DNA of 64,000 nt from JAJDGF01 sp031549325 (GCA_031549325.1 JAVBQA010000037.1:1-64000); one strand, 5' to 3'. Counted from the stretch's first letter, positions 1-8,421 are shown. Notes: generated from the letters alone by a model not told the origin. A program made the numbers and translations.

Positions 1-1200
1 TGGTCCACTCAGTACAGCAGCATCATCGCTGTGGATAAGACCAACGTTGCCACCTCCAAGCTCACCGTGAAGAAGACTGGCACCGTGACCATCAAGGCGA
101 AGGATGTCGCCGCGAACAAGACCTACTCGGTCAAGTTCACCGTGAAGTACGCTCCGGCCACCGGCATCACCCAGATCAGCCCCTTCGACATGCTGGTCGG
201 CGAGCGCATCACCCTGAAGCCGCAGCTTGCACCGGCGGGCGCCCGTGTGCGTGGCTTCACCTACAGCTCCAACAAGAAGTCCGTTGCGACCGTGAACACC
301 AGCGGCGCCGTCTCCGCCAAGGGCGCGGGCGAAGCCGTCATCACGATCCGCAACAAGGCCAAGACTTCGATGAAGATCCAGGTCACGATCACCGTTAAGA
401 ATGATCCGACCCTGATCAACTACAAGGCCGCGTACCTGATGATCAACGAGAACGGCAAGGCGAACGCCGCTGAGGCCGATCTGAAGGCGATCTTCGAGGC
501 TGCCTCCTACAAGGCCGGCAACACCTCCACCGCCGCCAAGATCGATGGCACCAGCAAGACGACCGTGCTGGCGGGCCTGGCTCCGTTCCAGGGCGCTGCT
601 TCCGGCATCGGCGCGCATGACGTGTTCACGTTCTTCTACAGCGGCCCGGCCACCAAGACCGGCCTGACCATCGGCGCCGAGACCCTGAGCTATGCCGACC
701 TGGCTGCTGAGCTGGCCAAGATCAACGGCAACATCGTCGTGATGCTTGACTGCACCGGCGGCAACCGCATGATCAACACCAAGTCCGCTGAGGACGAGGC
801 GGCGATCAACGCCAACATCATTGGCGCGTTTGCCAAGGCGAGCGTGAAGTCCGGCATGACCAGCATCGGCTACGCGGGCGGCAAGACCAAGTTCAACGTG
901 CTGACCGCGACCAAGACCAAGTCTCAGACCTCGCGCATCGTTGCTGGCAGCGAGACCGCGACGGACATGAGCAAGATCTTCTCCAAGGCGCTGGTTGACT
1001 GCCTGAAGAAGACCGACGGCAAGATGCTGGCCGACAAGGACAGCAACAGCTACGTCACCATGAGCGAGCTGTACAGCAAGGTCAAGAGCTTGGTCTACAG
1101 CGCCAGCAAGAAGAAGATGAGTGTTGGCGTGTGGCCGACCACTCCGACCAAGATGCCGGTGTACGCTTCCGTGAACGTCGCGGCTCCGGTCACCCCGTAA
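1..1200 (+). CDS. Secreted Ig-like/caspase-like protein, 5' partial, degenerate catalytic dyad
   Basis: The frame is open from the first base, so the N-terminus lies outside the window; the first in-frame GTG at 31 is mid-domain and unlikely to be the start. Residues about 1-50 are the end of one Big_2-like Ig domain and about 54-135 a second. The rest aligns with the caspase-like domain of the downstream genes. Where active paralogues have YSGHG this one has YSGPA (Pro216 for the catalytic His), and where they have DSC-x-SG it has DCTGG (Thr252 for the catalytic Cys). It is therefore probably not a protease. An EF-hand-like loop (DKDSNSYVTMSE, 345-356) and the terminal VWP motif remain. It is followed by a GC-rich hairpin. 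Confidence 0.85.
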   Translation, partial: WSTQYSSIIAVDKTNVATSKLTVKKTGTVTIKAKDVAANKTYSVKFTVKYAPATGITQISPFDMLVGERITLKPQLAPAGARVRGFTYSSNKKSVATVNTSGAVSAKGAGEAVITIRNKAKTSMKIQVTITVKNDPTLINYKAAYLMINENGKANAAEADLKAIFEAASYKAGNTSTAAKIDGTSKTTVLAGLAPFQGAASGIGAHDVFTFFYSGPATKTGLTIGAETLSYADLAAELAKINGNIVVMLDCTGGNRMINTKSAEDEAAINANIIGAFAKASVKSGMTSIGYAGGKTKFNVLTATKTKSQTSRIVAGSETATDMSKIFSKALVDCLKKTDGKMLADKDSNSYVTMSELYSKVKSLVYSASKKKMSVGVWPTTPTKMPVYASVNVAAPVTP

Positions 1201-1237
1201 CACCTAGATCCCTAAAGGATCACCCGACGCATAACAA

Positions 1238-1265
1238 CGAAGCCGCCGAGCAATCGGCGGCTTCG
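1238..1265 (+). terminator. Hairpin after first caspase-like gene
   Basis: There is a perfect 11-bp inverted repeat (CGAAGCCGCCG / CGGCGGCTTCG) with a 6-base loop, 38 bases after the stop. No T-tract follows, so it may be an RNA-stabilising hairpin rather than a full intrinsic terminator. Confidence 0.5.
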
Positions 1266-1300
1266 CTGCATCTGTGAGTCGCCGAAGGCGCGCTCGAGTA

Positions 1301-1356
1301 ATACCAATGAAAAAAACTCTCGCCGCTTTGGAGGCGTTACTATTTTTCATTGGTAT
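1301..1356. repeat. Short palindromic repeat, copy A
   Basis: The ends are a perfect 14-bp inverted repeat, ATACCAATGAAAAA at 1301-1314 and its complement at 1343-1356. About 48 bases of this element recur near 19630-19677 (copy B), with only a few mismatches. The size, terminal repeats and intergenic position suit a small non-autonomous (MITE- or REP-like) element. It codes for nothing evident. Confidence 0.65.
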
Positions 1357-1379
1357 AACGGGGCCGCGCTTTAACCAAC

Positions 1380-1498
1380 GGCGTGGATTTTGTGCTGAAG
1401 AGCGCGGGCAGGGCAACGCTGGCCTGCCGCGCAAAGGACGGATCAAACGCATGCGCACGGTGGACATCATCGTGCGCGAACAGATCCTCGTGGAGTAG
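1380..1498 (+). pseudogene. Remnant of a Big_2/caspase-type gene
   Basis: One frame reads GVDFVLKSAGRATLACRAKDGSN, split here as GVDFVLKSAG and RATLACRAKDGSN, which resembles the end of a Big_2 Ig domain in the neighbouring genes. After about 1455 the continuation (MRTVDIIVREQ) lies in another frame and ends at 1498. One frameshift would restore an Ig-domain tail. No promoter, signal peptide or caspase part is left. I read it as a decayed member of the flanking family; the segment is short, so this is tentative. Confidence 0.45.
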
Positions 1499-1580
1499 AG
1501 ACAGAGAGGCACAGAGCCCCCTGACTTCAGGGCGGCCCTTTTTTTGCACACCAACAGAAGTGCTTTGAACATACGGTGAG

Positions 1581-1609
1581 TTGGTTTTGATCGCCGGCAC
1601 GGATAAGAT
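1581..1609 (+). promoter_or_regulatory. Sigma-A-type promoter of second caspase-like gene
   Basis: The -35 is TTGGTT (1581-1586), followed by a 17-base spacer and the -10 TAAGAT (1604-1609). It sits about 27 bases upstream of the RBS GGGAGGG. The same TAAGAT -10 appears before the fifth gene of the array. Confidence 0.55.
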
Positions 1610-1642
1610 GAGCATAATTGGAAATTCCTGGGAGGGATGCTT

Positions 1643-3298
1643 ATGAAGATTCGGAAGCTTGTGGCGCTGGTTCTACTGGGCTTGCTGTGCGGCTGCGTGG
1701 CGCTCGCTGAGATCAGCATGAGGCCTTCCGCGATCAAACTGGATCGCGCAAGCTTGGTGCTCGGGTTGGATAACGCCAACCGACAGGCAGAGATACGCGT
1801 GAAAAAGTTCATCTATCCCGACAGGATCGACCATGGCACGCCGTCTTACCTGCAGTGGCAGAGCCTGGATCCGGACCTGGTGGTGGTTACGGCCGATCCA
1901 GTGGATCCGTCGCGCTGTCTTGTGTCGGCGGGTCCGTCACAGAGGATGGGTAGCGCCTATGTGCAGATCACCTGCGGCAACGCCATAGCCAAATGCAAAG
2001 TCAGCGTACAGCAAACGGTCAAAGCGAGCTTGCTCAAGCTGGGCAAGACAAAGGCCAGTTTGTATCTGGGGTTGACGGGACCCAAGGGCACGCTCAGCGT
2101 GCAGCCAAAGATCTTGCCGGACACCGCCAGCGCAAACGATCCCGCCCGCGCGCTCGTGCACTACAAAAGCAGCAACGCGCGCGTGGCCAGTGTGGACGAG
2201 CGCGGCGTAATCACACCCCGCCAAATGGGCAGCGCCACGATCAGCGTGTGGCTCAGCGACGGCAGCAAGAGGAAAGCCAAGCTGAAACTCACGGTGAAGC
2301 AGGTGCCTGTGGACGCGGTGCGGCTTCTGCCGCTCAGCCTGGGCGTGGGGGAGAAACTGCCGCTGACCGCGCTGCTTTCGCCCGACGACGCACCCGAGCG
2401 GCGGCTCAGCTTCACATCCAGCAACCCTAAGGTGGCCAGCGTCGGCAAAGACGGCATGGTGCAGGGCATAAAGCGCGGCACAGCGGTGATTCGCTGCGTC
2501 AGCAAATCGGGCGGCAGGCGAGCCAGCTGCACCGTCACTGTGGGCGATTTTGGGCAGCCCCGGTATTTGTTTTATGGCGTGGGCAACAGTGACTATGTGT
2601 CCGGAGAGACTTCATCCGGCGCGCTGGATGCCCAGGCGGTAGGGCGACTATATCAGGGCATGAAAAGCTGCGCCGTGCACACCAACCTGGACGCTGCAGG
2701 CATTGAGCGGGTGCTCGTTTCCATGGCGCAAAACCCGGCGGCGAATGAGGCCGCGGTGAGCGTGTTCTACTTCGGCGGCTGCGGGGCACAGATGGCGGAC
2801 GCTGGGATGCAGGGCGCGCTGGTCGGCGTGGACGGCGCCGTGCTGCCGCTGCCGCGCGTGAAGGCGCTGCTGGATAAGGTGCCCGGCCGCGTGGTGGTGA
2901 TGATGGACAGCAGCATGGCGGGCCGTTTCGCGTCGGACAAGGCTGCGTTTGACCGTGCGGTGCTGAAAACCTTCTCGGGCAAGGCGTTTGCCGGCAGTTC
3001 TACGCCCGGGAAATACAGCGTGCTGACCGCTTGCGGCCCGGAGCAGGCCACCAGCGCCATCTGGTTGGATGGCACGATGCGCAGCCTGTTCAGCCTGTCG
3101 CTGGAGAGTGCGTTGGGAGGCGACTGTCCGGCGGACGCCAACCTGGACGGCCGCGTCAGCCTGGGTGAGCTGCAGCGGGCCACGGACGCAAGGATGGAGG
3201 CGCTGATCGGCCAGCTGCTGCAGCAAGGGTACGTCGTGCATCAGCGGGTGACGGCCTGGCCGGACAGATGCGAGGACGTTGTGTTTGCGCGCGGTTAG
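1643..3298 (+). CDS. Secreted Ig-like/pseudocaspase protein (possible lipoprotein)
   Basis: I chose the ATG at 1643 because GGGAGGG at about 1630 is correctly spaced for it; the ATG at 1637 is too close. The product is 551 residues. Residues 1-25 form a signal peptide with a cysteine context (LLCGC) that could be a lipobox. Ig-like repeats follow, with Big_2-type segments near 130-215 and 225-305. The caspase-like domain spans about 310-490, but FGGCG replaces YSGHG (Cys380 for His) and DSSMAG replaces DSC-x-SG (Ser424 for Cys), so both catalytic residues are gone. An intact EF-hand-like loop (DANLDGRVSLGE, 498-509) and the terminal AWP motif remain. It belongs to the tandem family and has its own promoter. 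Confidence 0.88.
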   Translation: MKIRKLVALVLLGLLCGCVALAEISMRPSAIKLDRASLVLGLDNANRQAEIRVKKFIYPDRIDHGTPSYLQWQSLDPDLVVVTADPVDPSRCLVSAGPSQRMGSAYVQITCGNAIAKCKVSVQQTVKASLLKLGKTKASLYLGLTGPKGTLSVQPKILPDTASANDPARALVHYKSSNARVASVDERGVITPRQMGSATISVWLSDGSKRKAKLKLTVKQVPVDAVRLLPLSLGVGEKLPLTALLSPDDAPERRLSFTSSNPKVASVGKDGMVQGIKRGTAVIRCVSKSGGRRASCTVTVGDFGQPRYLFYGVGNSDYVSGETSSGALDAQAVGRLYQGMKSCAVHTNLDAAGIERVLVSMAQNPAANEAAVSVFYFGGCGAQMADAGMQGALVGVDGAVLPLPRVKALLDKVPGRVVVMMDSSMAGRFASDKAAFDRAVLKTFSGKAFAGSSTPGKYSVLTACGPEQATSAIWLDGTMRSLFSLSLESALGGDCPADANLDGRVSLGELQRATDARMEALIGQLLQQGYVVHQRVTAWPDRCEDVVFARG

Positions 3299-3347
3299 GA
3301 TCCATCACGGCGGGGGAGATACCTCTCGCTTTTGTTGCGCAAAATGA

Positions 3348-3376
3348 TTGCACAAAGCCTGTACCCATGGTAAAAT
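3348..3376 (+). promoter_or_regulatory. Sigma-A-type promoter of third caspase-like gene
   Basis: TTGCAC (3348-3353), a 17-base spacer and TAAAAT (3371-3376) lie 34 bases before the ATG at 3410. Confidence 0.6.
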
Positions 3377-3409
3377 GTGGATATAATCATGTTACGGGGG
3401 GCGCAATCC

Positions 3410-4900
3410 ATGAAAAAAACGGTTTGGATCGCATGGCTGATGATCATCATGCTGGCAGTTCCCACGCTTGCGCTGGCCGATGCCGCGCCCAAAGCGGTGA
3501 AGATTCGCGCAAGCGAGCTCAGCTTAACCCTGAGCAAGGCCACGCTGTACATCGGCACCGGAGGCCCGGGCGCCAGCAAGCAGCTGAAGATCGCAGCGCT
3601 TCCGAGCTCTGCCGATGTGAATAAGGACGAAACGCTGGTCGAGTGGACCAGCAGCGATTACAGCATCGCGGGCGTATCGGTCAAGGGCGTCGTCAAGCCG
3701 GTGGCCATTGGCAGCTGCGTGGTGCGCGCGCGCCTGCTGGACGGCAGCGAGCTCTCCAAAACCTGCAAAATCACGGTAAAAAGGCAGGTGCCTACCGACA
3801 TCGCGCTCAGCAAGACCAGCCTGGTCATGTTGCCCGGCAAGAAGGCCGCGCTGACCGCCACTGTCAAGCCCACCACGTCCTTCAACACCAATGTGAAGTG
3901 GCGCTCTACCAACAAGAAAATTGCCACCATCAGCAGCAGCGGCGTGGTCACCGCCAAGCGCTTGGGCAAGTGCAACATCATCTGTGAGGCACAATCCGGG
4001 GAAGCGCGCGCCACGGCCACCATTCGTGTCGCGTATGACTACTCGGGCGCCAAGTTCCGTTTCTATGGCATCATCAACACCGATTATCCGGACGTAATCG
4101 GTTCGGTTCCTCAGTATCTGGACAGCGGCGACGCGTTCGCTTCGATCTATCAGGACGTGCAGGACGAGGAGGGGCCGTATCCGGTGGTGCGCCTGCACTA
4201 CAACCAGACCGGCGCCCAGATCAAGGAGATTCTGCGGGGCTTGGCGGCCAACTCGCACATCACCGAGAACGACGTGATGATCGTGTATTTCGCCGGGCGC
4301 GCCGAGCACAGCGACCTGAAGAGCCAGCGCGGCGGTCTGCTGGGCGTGGACAAGAAGCTCGAGAACAATCTGGTCACCATTGATGAGATTCAGCTGCGGC
4401 TTGACAAGTGTCCCGGCACGGTGATCCTGGTGCTGGACTGTGATCTGGCGGGCCAGTTCATCATGAGCAAAGGCGGCAAGGCTCTGGATCCGGGATACGA
4501 GGCCGCCCTGTTCAATCTGCGCCTGACCCAGCAGCTCATGAGCAGCACCGCCACCAATTTCAAGGCCATCGGGGGCGCAAACCGCAGCAAATACAAGATT
4601 CTGTGCGCAACAGGCGCCAAGCAAAACAGCTATGGGACCTGGGACGCCGATGAGGAGGCGGGCATCAGCTACTTTTCTGAGTGGCTGCAGCACGGGCTCA
4701 CCACCGGTCAAGCCGACAAGAACAAGGACTTCACCGTTACCCTCAAAGAGGCCCACCAGTATGTTAAGGCCAAGGTGGCCGCCGAGATCAAAAAATACAA
4801 TGCCAAGCACAAGAAGCACCGCAAGCAGACCGTCACGCTATGGCCCGCGAACGATCCGCTGCCGCTGTACTTCACCGACGGATACGACGACGAAGAATAA
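3410..4900 (+). CDS. Secreted Ig-like/pseudocaspase protein
   Basis: The start at 3410 has GGGGGGC eight bases upstream and begins with a clear signal peptide (MKKTVWIAW... ending ALA-DA, about residue 23). The product is 496 residues. Two Big_2-type domains lie at about 28-125 and 127-205, and the caspase-like region at about 212-480. FAGRAEH replaces YSGHG (Arg297 for His), and DCDLAGQ replaces DSCLSGQ: Asp345 occupies the nucleophile position and Cys344 is shifted one residue. Proteolysis by the normal dyad is unlikely. The EF-hand-like loop DKNKDFTVTLKE (436-447) and the LWPANDPLPLY tail are conserved. A strong terminator follows. Confidence 0.88.
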   Translation: MKKTVWIAWLMIIMLAVPTLALADAAPKAVKIRASELSLTLSKATLYIGTGGPGASKQLKIAALPSSADVNKDETLVEWTSSDYSIAGVSVKGVVKPVAIGSCVVRARLLDGSELSKTCKITVKRQVPTDIALSKTSLVMLPGKKAALTATVKPTTSFNTNVKWRSTNKKIATISSSGVVTAKRLGKCNIICEAQSGEARATATIRVAYDYSGAKFRFYGIINTDYPDVIGSVPQYLDSGDAFASIYQDVQDEEGPYPVVRLHYNQTGAQIKEILRGLAANSHITENDVMIVYFAGRAEHSDLKSQRGGLLGVDKKLENNLVTIDEIQLRLDKCPGTVILVLDCDLAGQFIMSKGGKALDPGYEAALFNLRLTQQLMSSTATNFKAIGGANRSKYKILCATGAKQNSYGTWDADEEAGISYFSEWLQHGLTTGQADKNKDFTVTLKEAHQYVKAKVAAEIKKYNAKHKKHRKQTVTLWPANDPLPLYFTDGYDDEE

Positions 4901-4909
4901 ACGGCCTGC

Positions 4910-4944
4910 GCACCGGTGGACAAGATGTCCACCGGTGCTTTTTT
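4910..4944 (+). terminator. Intrinsic terminator
   Basis: A perfect 13-bp stem (GCACCGGTGGACA / TGTCCACCGGTGC) with a 3-base loop is followed by six T. Confidence 0.92.
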
Positions 4945-5010
4945 GTCTGCGTGTTTGCATAGGTTTCGTGGGAGGCCACTCACTAAAAAACTAAACTCTA
5001 CCGAAAACGA

Positions 5011-5039
5011 TTGCTTCAAACACGTAAAGATGTTATGAT
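5011..5039 (+). promoter_or_regulatory. Sigma-A-type promoter of fourth caspase-like gene
   Basis: TTGCTT (5011-5016), a 17-base spacer and TATGAT (5034-5039). The upstream CGAAAACGATTGCTTC loosely resembles a catabolite (cre-like) operator but is too degenerate to call. Confidence 0.6.
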
Positions 5040-5087
5040 GGATTTGGGAAGGGTTTCCACTGAAAAAGTGAATGGGGGAGTTTTTTA

Positions 5088-6347
5088 ATGCTTAAGACCT
5101 ACAACCGCGCGATGGCCTGGGTGCTCGCGCTGATGCTGGCGCTGAGTCTGGTGGCCGTGCCCGCTTCAGCCGAGGTGCTGGAAAAGGCTGCAAAGCCCGA
5201 GTCTGTTTCACTGAGCTTCGCCACCAAGACCATGCTGCCCGGCACCACGCTGCTGCTGACCGCCGCAGTAGAGCCCGCTGACGCCAGCCAAAAGGTGACC
5301 TGGAAGAGCAGCAAGAGCTCGGTCGCCAAGGTCAGCAGCACCGGCAAGGTCACGGCCGTGAAGGTCGGCACCGCCACCATCACCGCCACCACCAAGACCG
5401 GCAAGAAAAAGGGCGCCTGCGTGATCACCGTAGGGTACGACTTTGCGGGCGTGAAATATCGTTTCTTTGGCATTGCCAACGCCGACTATTATGGCAGCGA
5501 TTCAGACCTGGCCTCGCCGGGCAATGATCTGACCCTGATGAAGAACACTTTCAGCAAGGGCAGCTTTGGCGGCAGCAGCTGCGAAATCTATTACGGCAAC
5601 GACTTCACCGGCAATGGCATCCGCAAGGTGCTTGGCGAGATGTCCACCAACTATGGCATCACCGCGAACGATGTGACGGTGTTCTACTACTCGGGCCATG
5701 GTCTGGCCAGCAAAACCAAGGCGAACCGAGGCGCGCTGTGCGGCGTTGATCTGCAGGCCACCAGCAGCGGTTTCGTTACGGTCAGCGAGGTGCAGCAGTA
5801 CTTGGATAAGGTACCGGGTATAGTGGTCGTGATCATGGACAGCTGCCTGTCTGGCCAGTACATCAAGCCCAAGGGCTTGAACGATGACACCACCGGCACC
5901 AGCCAGAGCGATATTAATGCGTTTAACGCGGAGTGGATCAATGCGTTTGCCGGCAGCAGGGCAAAGAACTATAACCCGAACAGCAAGGCGCTGGGCGACT
6001 CGCCCGTCAAGAGCAAGTACAAGATTCTGACCGGCTGCGCAGCGAGGGAGAGTTCTTATCTCAACAACTTCATGTTGGGCGACCAAGGCCCGTACCCGTT
6101 CAGCTTCCTGACGATCGCATTCTGGGAGGGCGCGATTCCTTACGGCACGCCGGCCAAGATGGACGCCGACAAGAATGCCGACGGGATTGTGACGCTGAAG
6201 GAGGCCTACACCTTCTGCAAGCCATACGTGAATAAGTGCATCAAGAACCTGAACAAGAAGTATCCGAAACAAAAGGCCAAGCAGACCGTGCAGATGTGGC
6301 CATCCAGCGACAACTTCCCTATGATGGCCAATACCGCCGCGGGCTGA
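5088..6347 (+). CDS. Secreted Ig-like/caspase-like (C14-type) protease, intact dyad
   Basis: The ATG at 5088 follows GGGGGAG. The product is 419 residues: signal peptide 1-28 (PASA-E), one Big_2 Ig domain (about 38-118) and a caspase-like domain (about 122-400). The two C14 signatures are complete: FYYSGHG with His204, and IMDSCLSGQ with Cys253. Metacaspases cleave after Arg or Lys and are often calcium-dependent; the loop DKNADGIVTLKE (361-372) matches the EF-hand consensus at positions 1, 3, 5, 6, 8 and 12. The tail carries VQMWPSSD. There is no membrane anchor or sorting signal, so a released extracellular enzyme is expected. Its substrate is unknown; the degenerate paralogues beside it are candidate partners. 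Confidence 0.9.
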   Translation: MLKTYNRAMAWVLALMLALSLVAVPASAEVLEKAAKPESVSLSFATKTMLPGTTLLLTAAVEPADASQKVTWKSSKSSVAKVSSTGKVTAVKVGTATITATTKTGKKKGACVITVGYDFAGVKYRFFGIANADYYGSDSDLASPGNDLTLMKNTFSKGSFGGSSCEIYYGNDFTGNGIRKVLGEMSTNYGITANDVTVFYYSGHGLASKTKANRGALCGVDLQATSSGFVTVSEVQQYLDKVPGIVVVIMDSCLSGQYIKPKGLNDDTTGTSQSDINAFNAEWINAFAGSRAKNYNPNSKALGDSPVKSKYKILTGCAARESSYLNNFMLGDQGPYPFSFLTIAFWEGAIPYGTPAKMDADKNADGIVTLKEAYTFCKPYVNKCIKNLNKKYPKQKAKQTVQMWPSSDNFPMMANTAAG

Positions 6348-6365
6348 CCATTCCCTTCATCGCCA

Positions 6366-6398
6366 AAGAACCGCCGGATGCGATCCGGCGGTTCTTTT
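6366..6398 (+). terminator. Intrinsic terminator
   Basis: A perfect stem (AAGAACCGCCGGAT / ATCCGGCGGTTCTT) with loop GCG and a short T-rich tail lies 19 bases after the fourth caspase-like gene. Confidence 0.88.
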
Positions 6399-6474
6399 CG
6401 TTTTCATCGATGTGTCACAAGCATGGCAATTTTTGCCCTTTCCGGTGGTTTTACCCACAAAAGCCCCTGAACAT

Positions 6475-6501
6475 GATAAGATAAGAGCGGCAAATCTTAT
6501 C
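6475..6501 (+). promoter_or_regulatory. Promoter -10 with overlapping 8-bp inverted repeat
   Basis: GATAAGAT (6475-6482) and its exact complement ATCTTATC (6494-6501) are separated by 11 bases. TAAGAT inside the left arm is a plausible -10 and matches the -10 of the second gene. A protein bound to the palindrome would cover the start site, so this is a candidate operator. The right arm ends just before the RBS GGAGG. Confidence 0.45.
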
Positions 6502-6515
6502 CTGGAGGATTATCC

Positions 6516-8333
6516 ATGAAGCGTTTTTTTTCTAGGCGGGGGCTGCTTCTTCTGGGGCTGATGCTGGCGCTTGTGCTGCTGCCCAGCGCCGCCCAAGCAG
6601 CGCCCCGCGTGACCGGCCTCTGCTTTTCCGCGTCCAGTGTGGCGCTGGGGTTTGAGGCGGGCAACAACAGCCAGGAGCTGACGCTGAAGTCCGCCCGCTA
6701 CTCGAACAACAAGACCCACAAGACGTATGGATTTCCGGCGGACATCAGCTATTCCATCAGCAATCCGGCCATTGCGAGCGTGCTCCCCACGCCGGACGGC
6801 GTGCGCGTTACGGCCAATCCGCTGCGCGCATCGGGCAGCGCCATCATGACCATCAAGGCTTCAGGCCGCACGGTGGCGCGGGTCAGCGTGAAGACAAGCG
6901 AGGTGGTGAAGGCCAGCTCGATCCGGCTCTCCAAGAGCTCGCTGACGCTTCGGGTCACCAGCCAGATCAATGATCCGTTGAACCCCAGCGAGACCTATGC
7001 GCTGACGCACACCATCCTGCCCATGACCGCCAGCGCGAACCTGCCGGGCAGCGCGCTCTATACTTACGAGAGCAGCCGCCCGTCGGTGGTCACGGTGGAT
7101 CCGGCGACCGGCCAGCTGCACGCGCTGAAGCAGGGCAGCGCCACCGTTCGGCTGAAGCTGCTGGACGGCAGCAAGCGCTACGCCAGCTGCCGCGTGACGG
7201 TGAAGGCGCTGGCGCCAGGCTCCGTTGCTCTGGACGTGCCGCGGGAGCTCACGCTGGAGCGCGGCGGGCAGATCAAGCTCACGCCCACCGTGCTGCCCGC
7301 GACCGTGCTGAACAAGGGCGTTACGTTCTCTAGCTCCAACAACGCGGTGGCCACTGTCACCAGCGCGGGCACGCTGAAGGCCGTCAAGAACGGCAAGGCC
7401 ACCATCTCCGTCAAGACGCGCTCAGGTTCGCAGAAATACAGTGTGAAGCTGAGCGTGGTCACCAAGAACTTCGACCCGGACACCCAGGTGCGGTTCTATG
7501 GCGTCGCCAACGGCAAATACAGCTATGCGTCGGACATCTGGAGCTACAGCAATGACTTGAGCCACATGAGCCGGGCCTATGCCGCGGCGAGTTTCGGCGG
7601 CAAAAAGGTGGAGCGCCACCTGAAAAAGAATCTGACGGGCAGCGGAATCAAAGGGCTCCTGGCGGAGATCACAAACAACACCGCCATCGGCGCCAATGAC
7701 ATCACCATCTTCTACTACAGCGGCCACGGCGATGAGAACGGCTCGCTGGTGGGGGTGGACACCCGGGAGAAAAAGCCGAAGCTGGTGACGGTGGACACCG
7801 TAAAAAGCTATCTGGATCGGGTGCCTGGCACGGTGATCGTGATGTTTGACAGCTGCTACTCGGGCCAGTTCATCGAGGCGAAGTCGGGGGCCGCCTCAGC
7901 CAAGAGCGCCTCGATCGGCGCGGTTCGGTTCAACGCCAGCGTGGTGAACGCGTTCAAGCAGGGCAAGCCCGCGGGCATTGTCAGGAGCAAGTCTCTGGTG
8001 GATTCGGGCACTCCGGCGGGCAGCTACAAGATCCTCACCGCCTGTGCGCCCACCCAGGAATCCTACTTCCTGAGCCGTCCGAACCAGATCATCCCCTGCA
8101 GCTTCTTCACCTGGGCCTTGTGGAACGGCGCACAGCGCCAAAACGGCATTTGGGCCAGCGCGGATGTAAACAAAGATGAGCTGGTGACCCTGGGCGAGAT
8201 GTATGACTATTCAAGCGCCATGGTCAACGAGATGGTGGATTGGGTCAGCGGGGAGATGGGCGAGAAGCTGGTGCCTCAGACCGTGATGGTCTGGCCGGCA
8301 AACGACCAAACTCCGGTGTACGCGCTGAATTAG
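6516..8333 (+). CDS. Secreted three-Ig/caspase-like (C14-type) protease, intact dyad
   Basis: The ATG at 6516 follows CTGGAGG. At 605 residues this is the longest member: signal peptide 1-28 (AQA-AP), three Ig-like segments (about 30-128, 132-230 and 232-316, the last two clear Big_2) and a caspase-like domain (about 325-590). Both motifs are intact: FYYSGHG with His404 and MFDSCYSGQ with Cys447. The EF-hand-like loop DVNKDELVTLGE is at 550-561 and the tail has VWPANDQTPVY. With the gene at 5088 it is one of two probably active proteases in the array. The extra Ig domains suggest a longer stalk or wall contact. Confidence 0.9.
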   Translation: MKRFFSRRGLLLLGLMLALVLLPSAAQAAPRVTGLCFSASSVALGFEAGNNSQELTLKSARYSNNKTHKTYGFPADISYSISNPAIASVLPTPDGVRVTANPLRASGSAIMTIKASGRTVARVSVKTSEVVKASSIRLSKSSLTLRVTSQINDPLNPSETYALTHTILPMTASANLPGSALYTYESSRPSVVTVDPATGQLHALKQGSATVRLKLLDGSKRYASCRVTVKALAPGSVALDVPRELTLERGGQIKLTPTVLPATVLNKGVTFSSSNNAVATVTSAGTLKAVKNGKATISVKTRSGSQKYSVKLSVVTKNFDPDTQVRFYGVANGKYSYASDIWSYSNDLSHMSRAYAAASFGGKKVERHLKKNLTGSGIKGLLAEITNNTAIGANDITIFYYSGHGDENGSLVGVDTREKKPKLVTVDTVKSYLDRVPGTVIVMFDSCYSGQFIEAKSGAASAKSASIGAVRFNASVVNAFKQGKPAGIVRSKSLVDSGTPAGSYKILTACAPTQESYFLSRPNQIIPCSFFTWALWNGAQRQNGIWASADVNKDELVTLGEMYDYSSAMVNEMVDWVSGEMGEKLVPQTVMVWPANDQTPVYALN

Positions 8334-8421
8334 GCGTCGGGTGTGTGGGCGGAGATGGAGGCAGGCCCTGTGTTGCGGTTTTCGCAGGGACGACTTCCGT
8401 GTTCGTCCACCGCTTTTTGCG

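Noticed and set aside
3524..4819. Long open frame on the minus strand opposite the third caspase-like gene
   Set aside because: It is a GC-rich shadow of a gene with signal peptide and family motifs; its translation has no recognisable domain. Similar shadows opposite murE (23413-24768), murD (25967-27448) and the ABC permeases (51194-52975, plus) were dropped for the same reason.
5001..5016. Catabolite-repression (cre) site before the fourth caspase-like gene
   Set aside because: Only part of the consensus is matched and the symmetry is poor.
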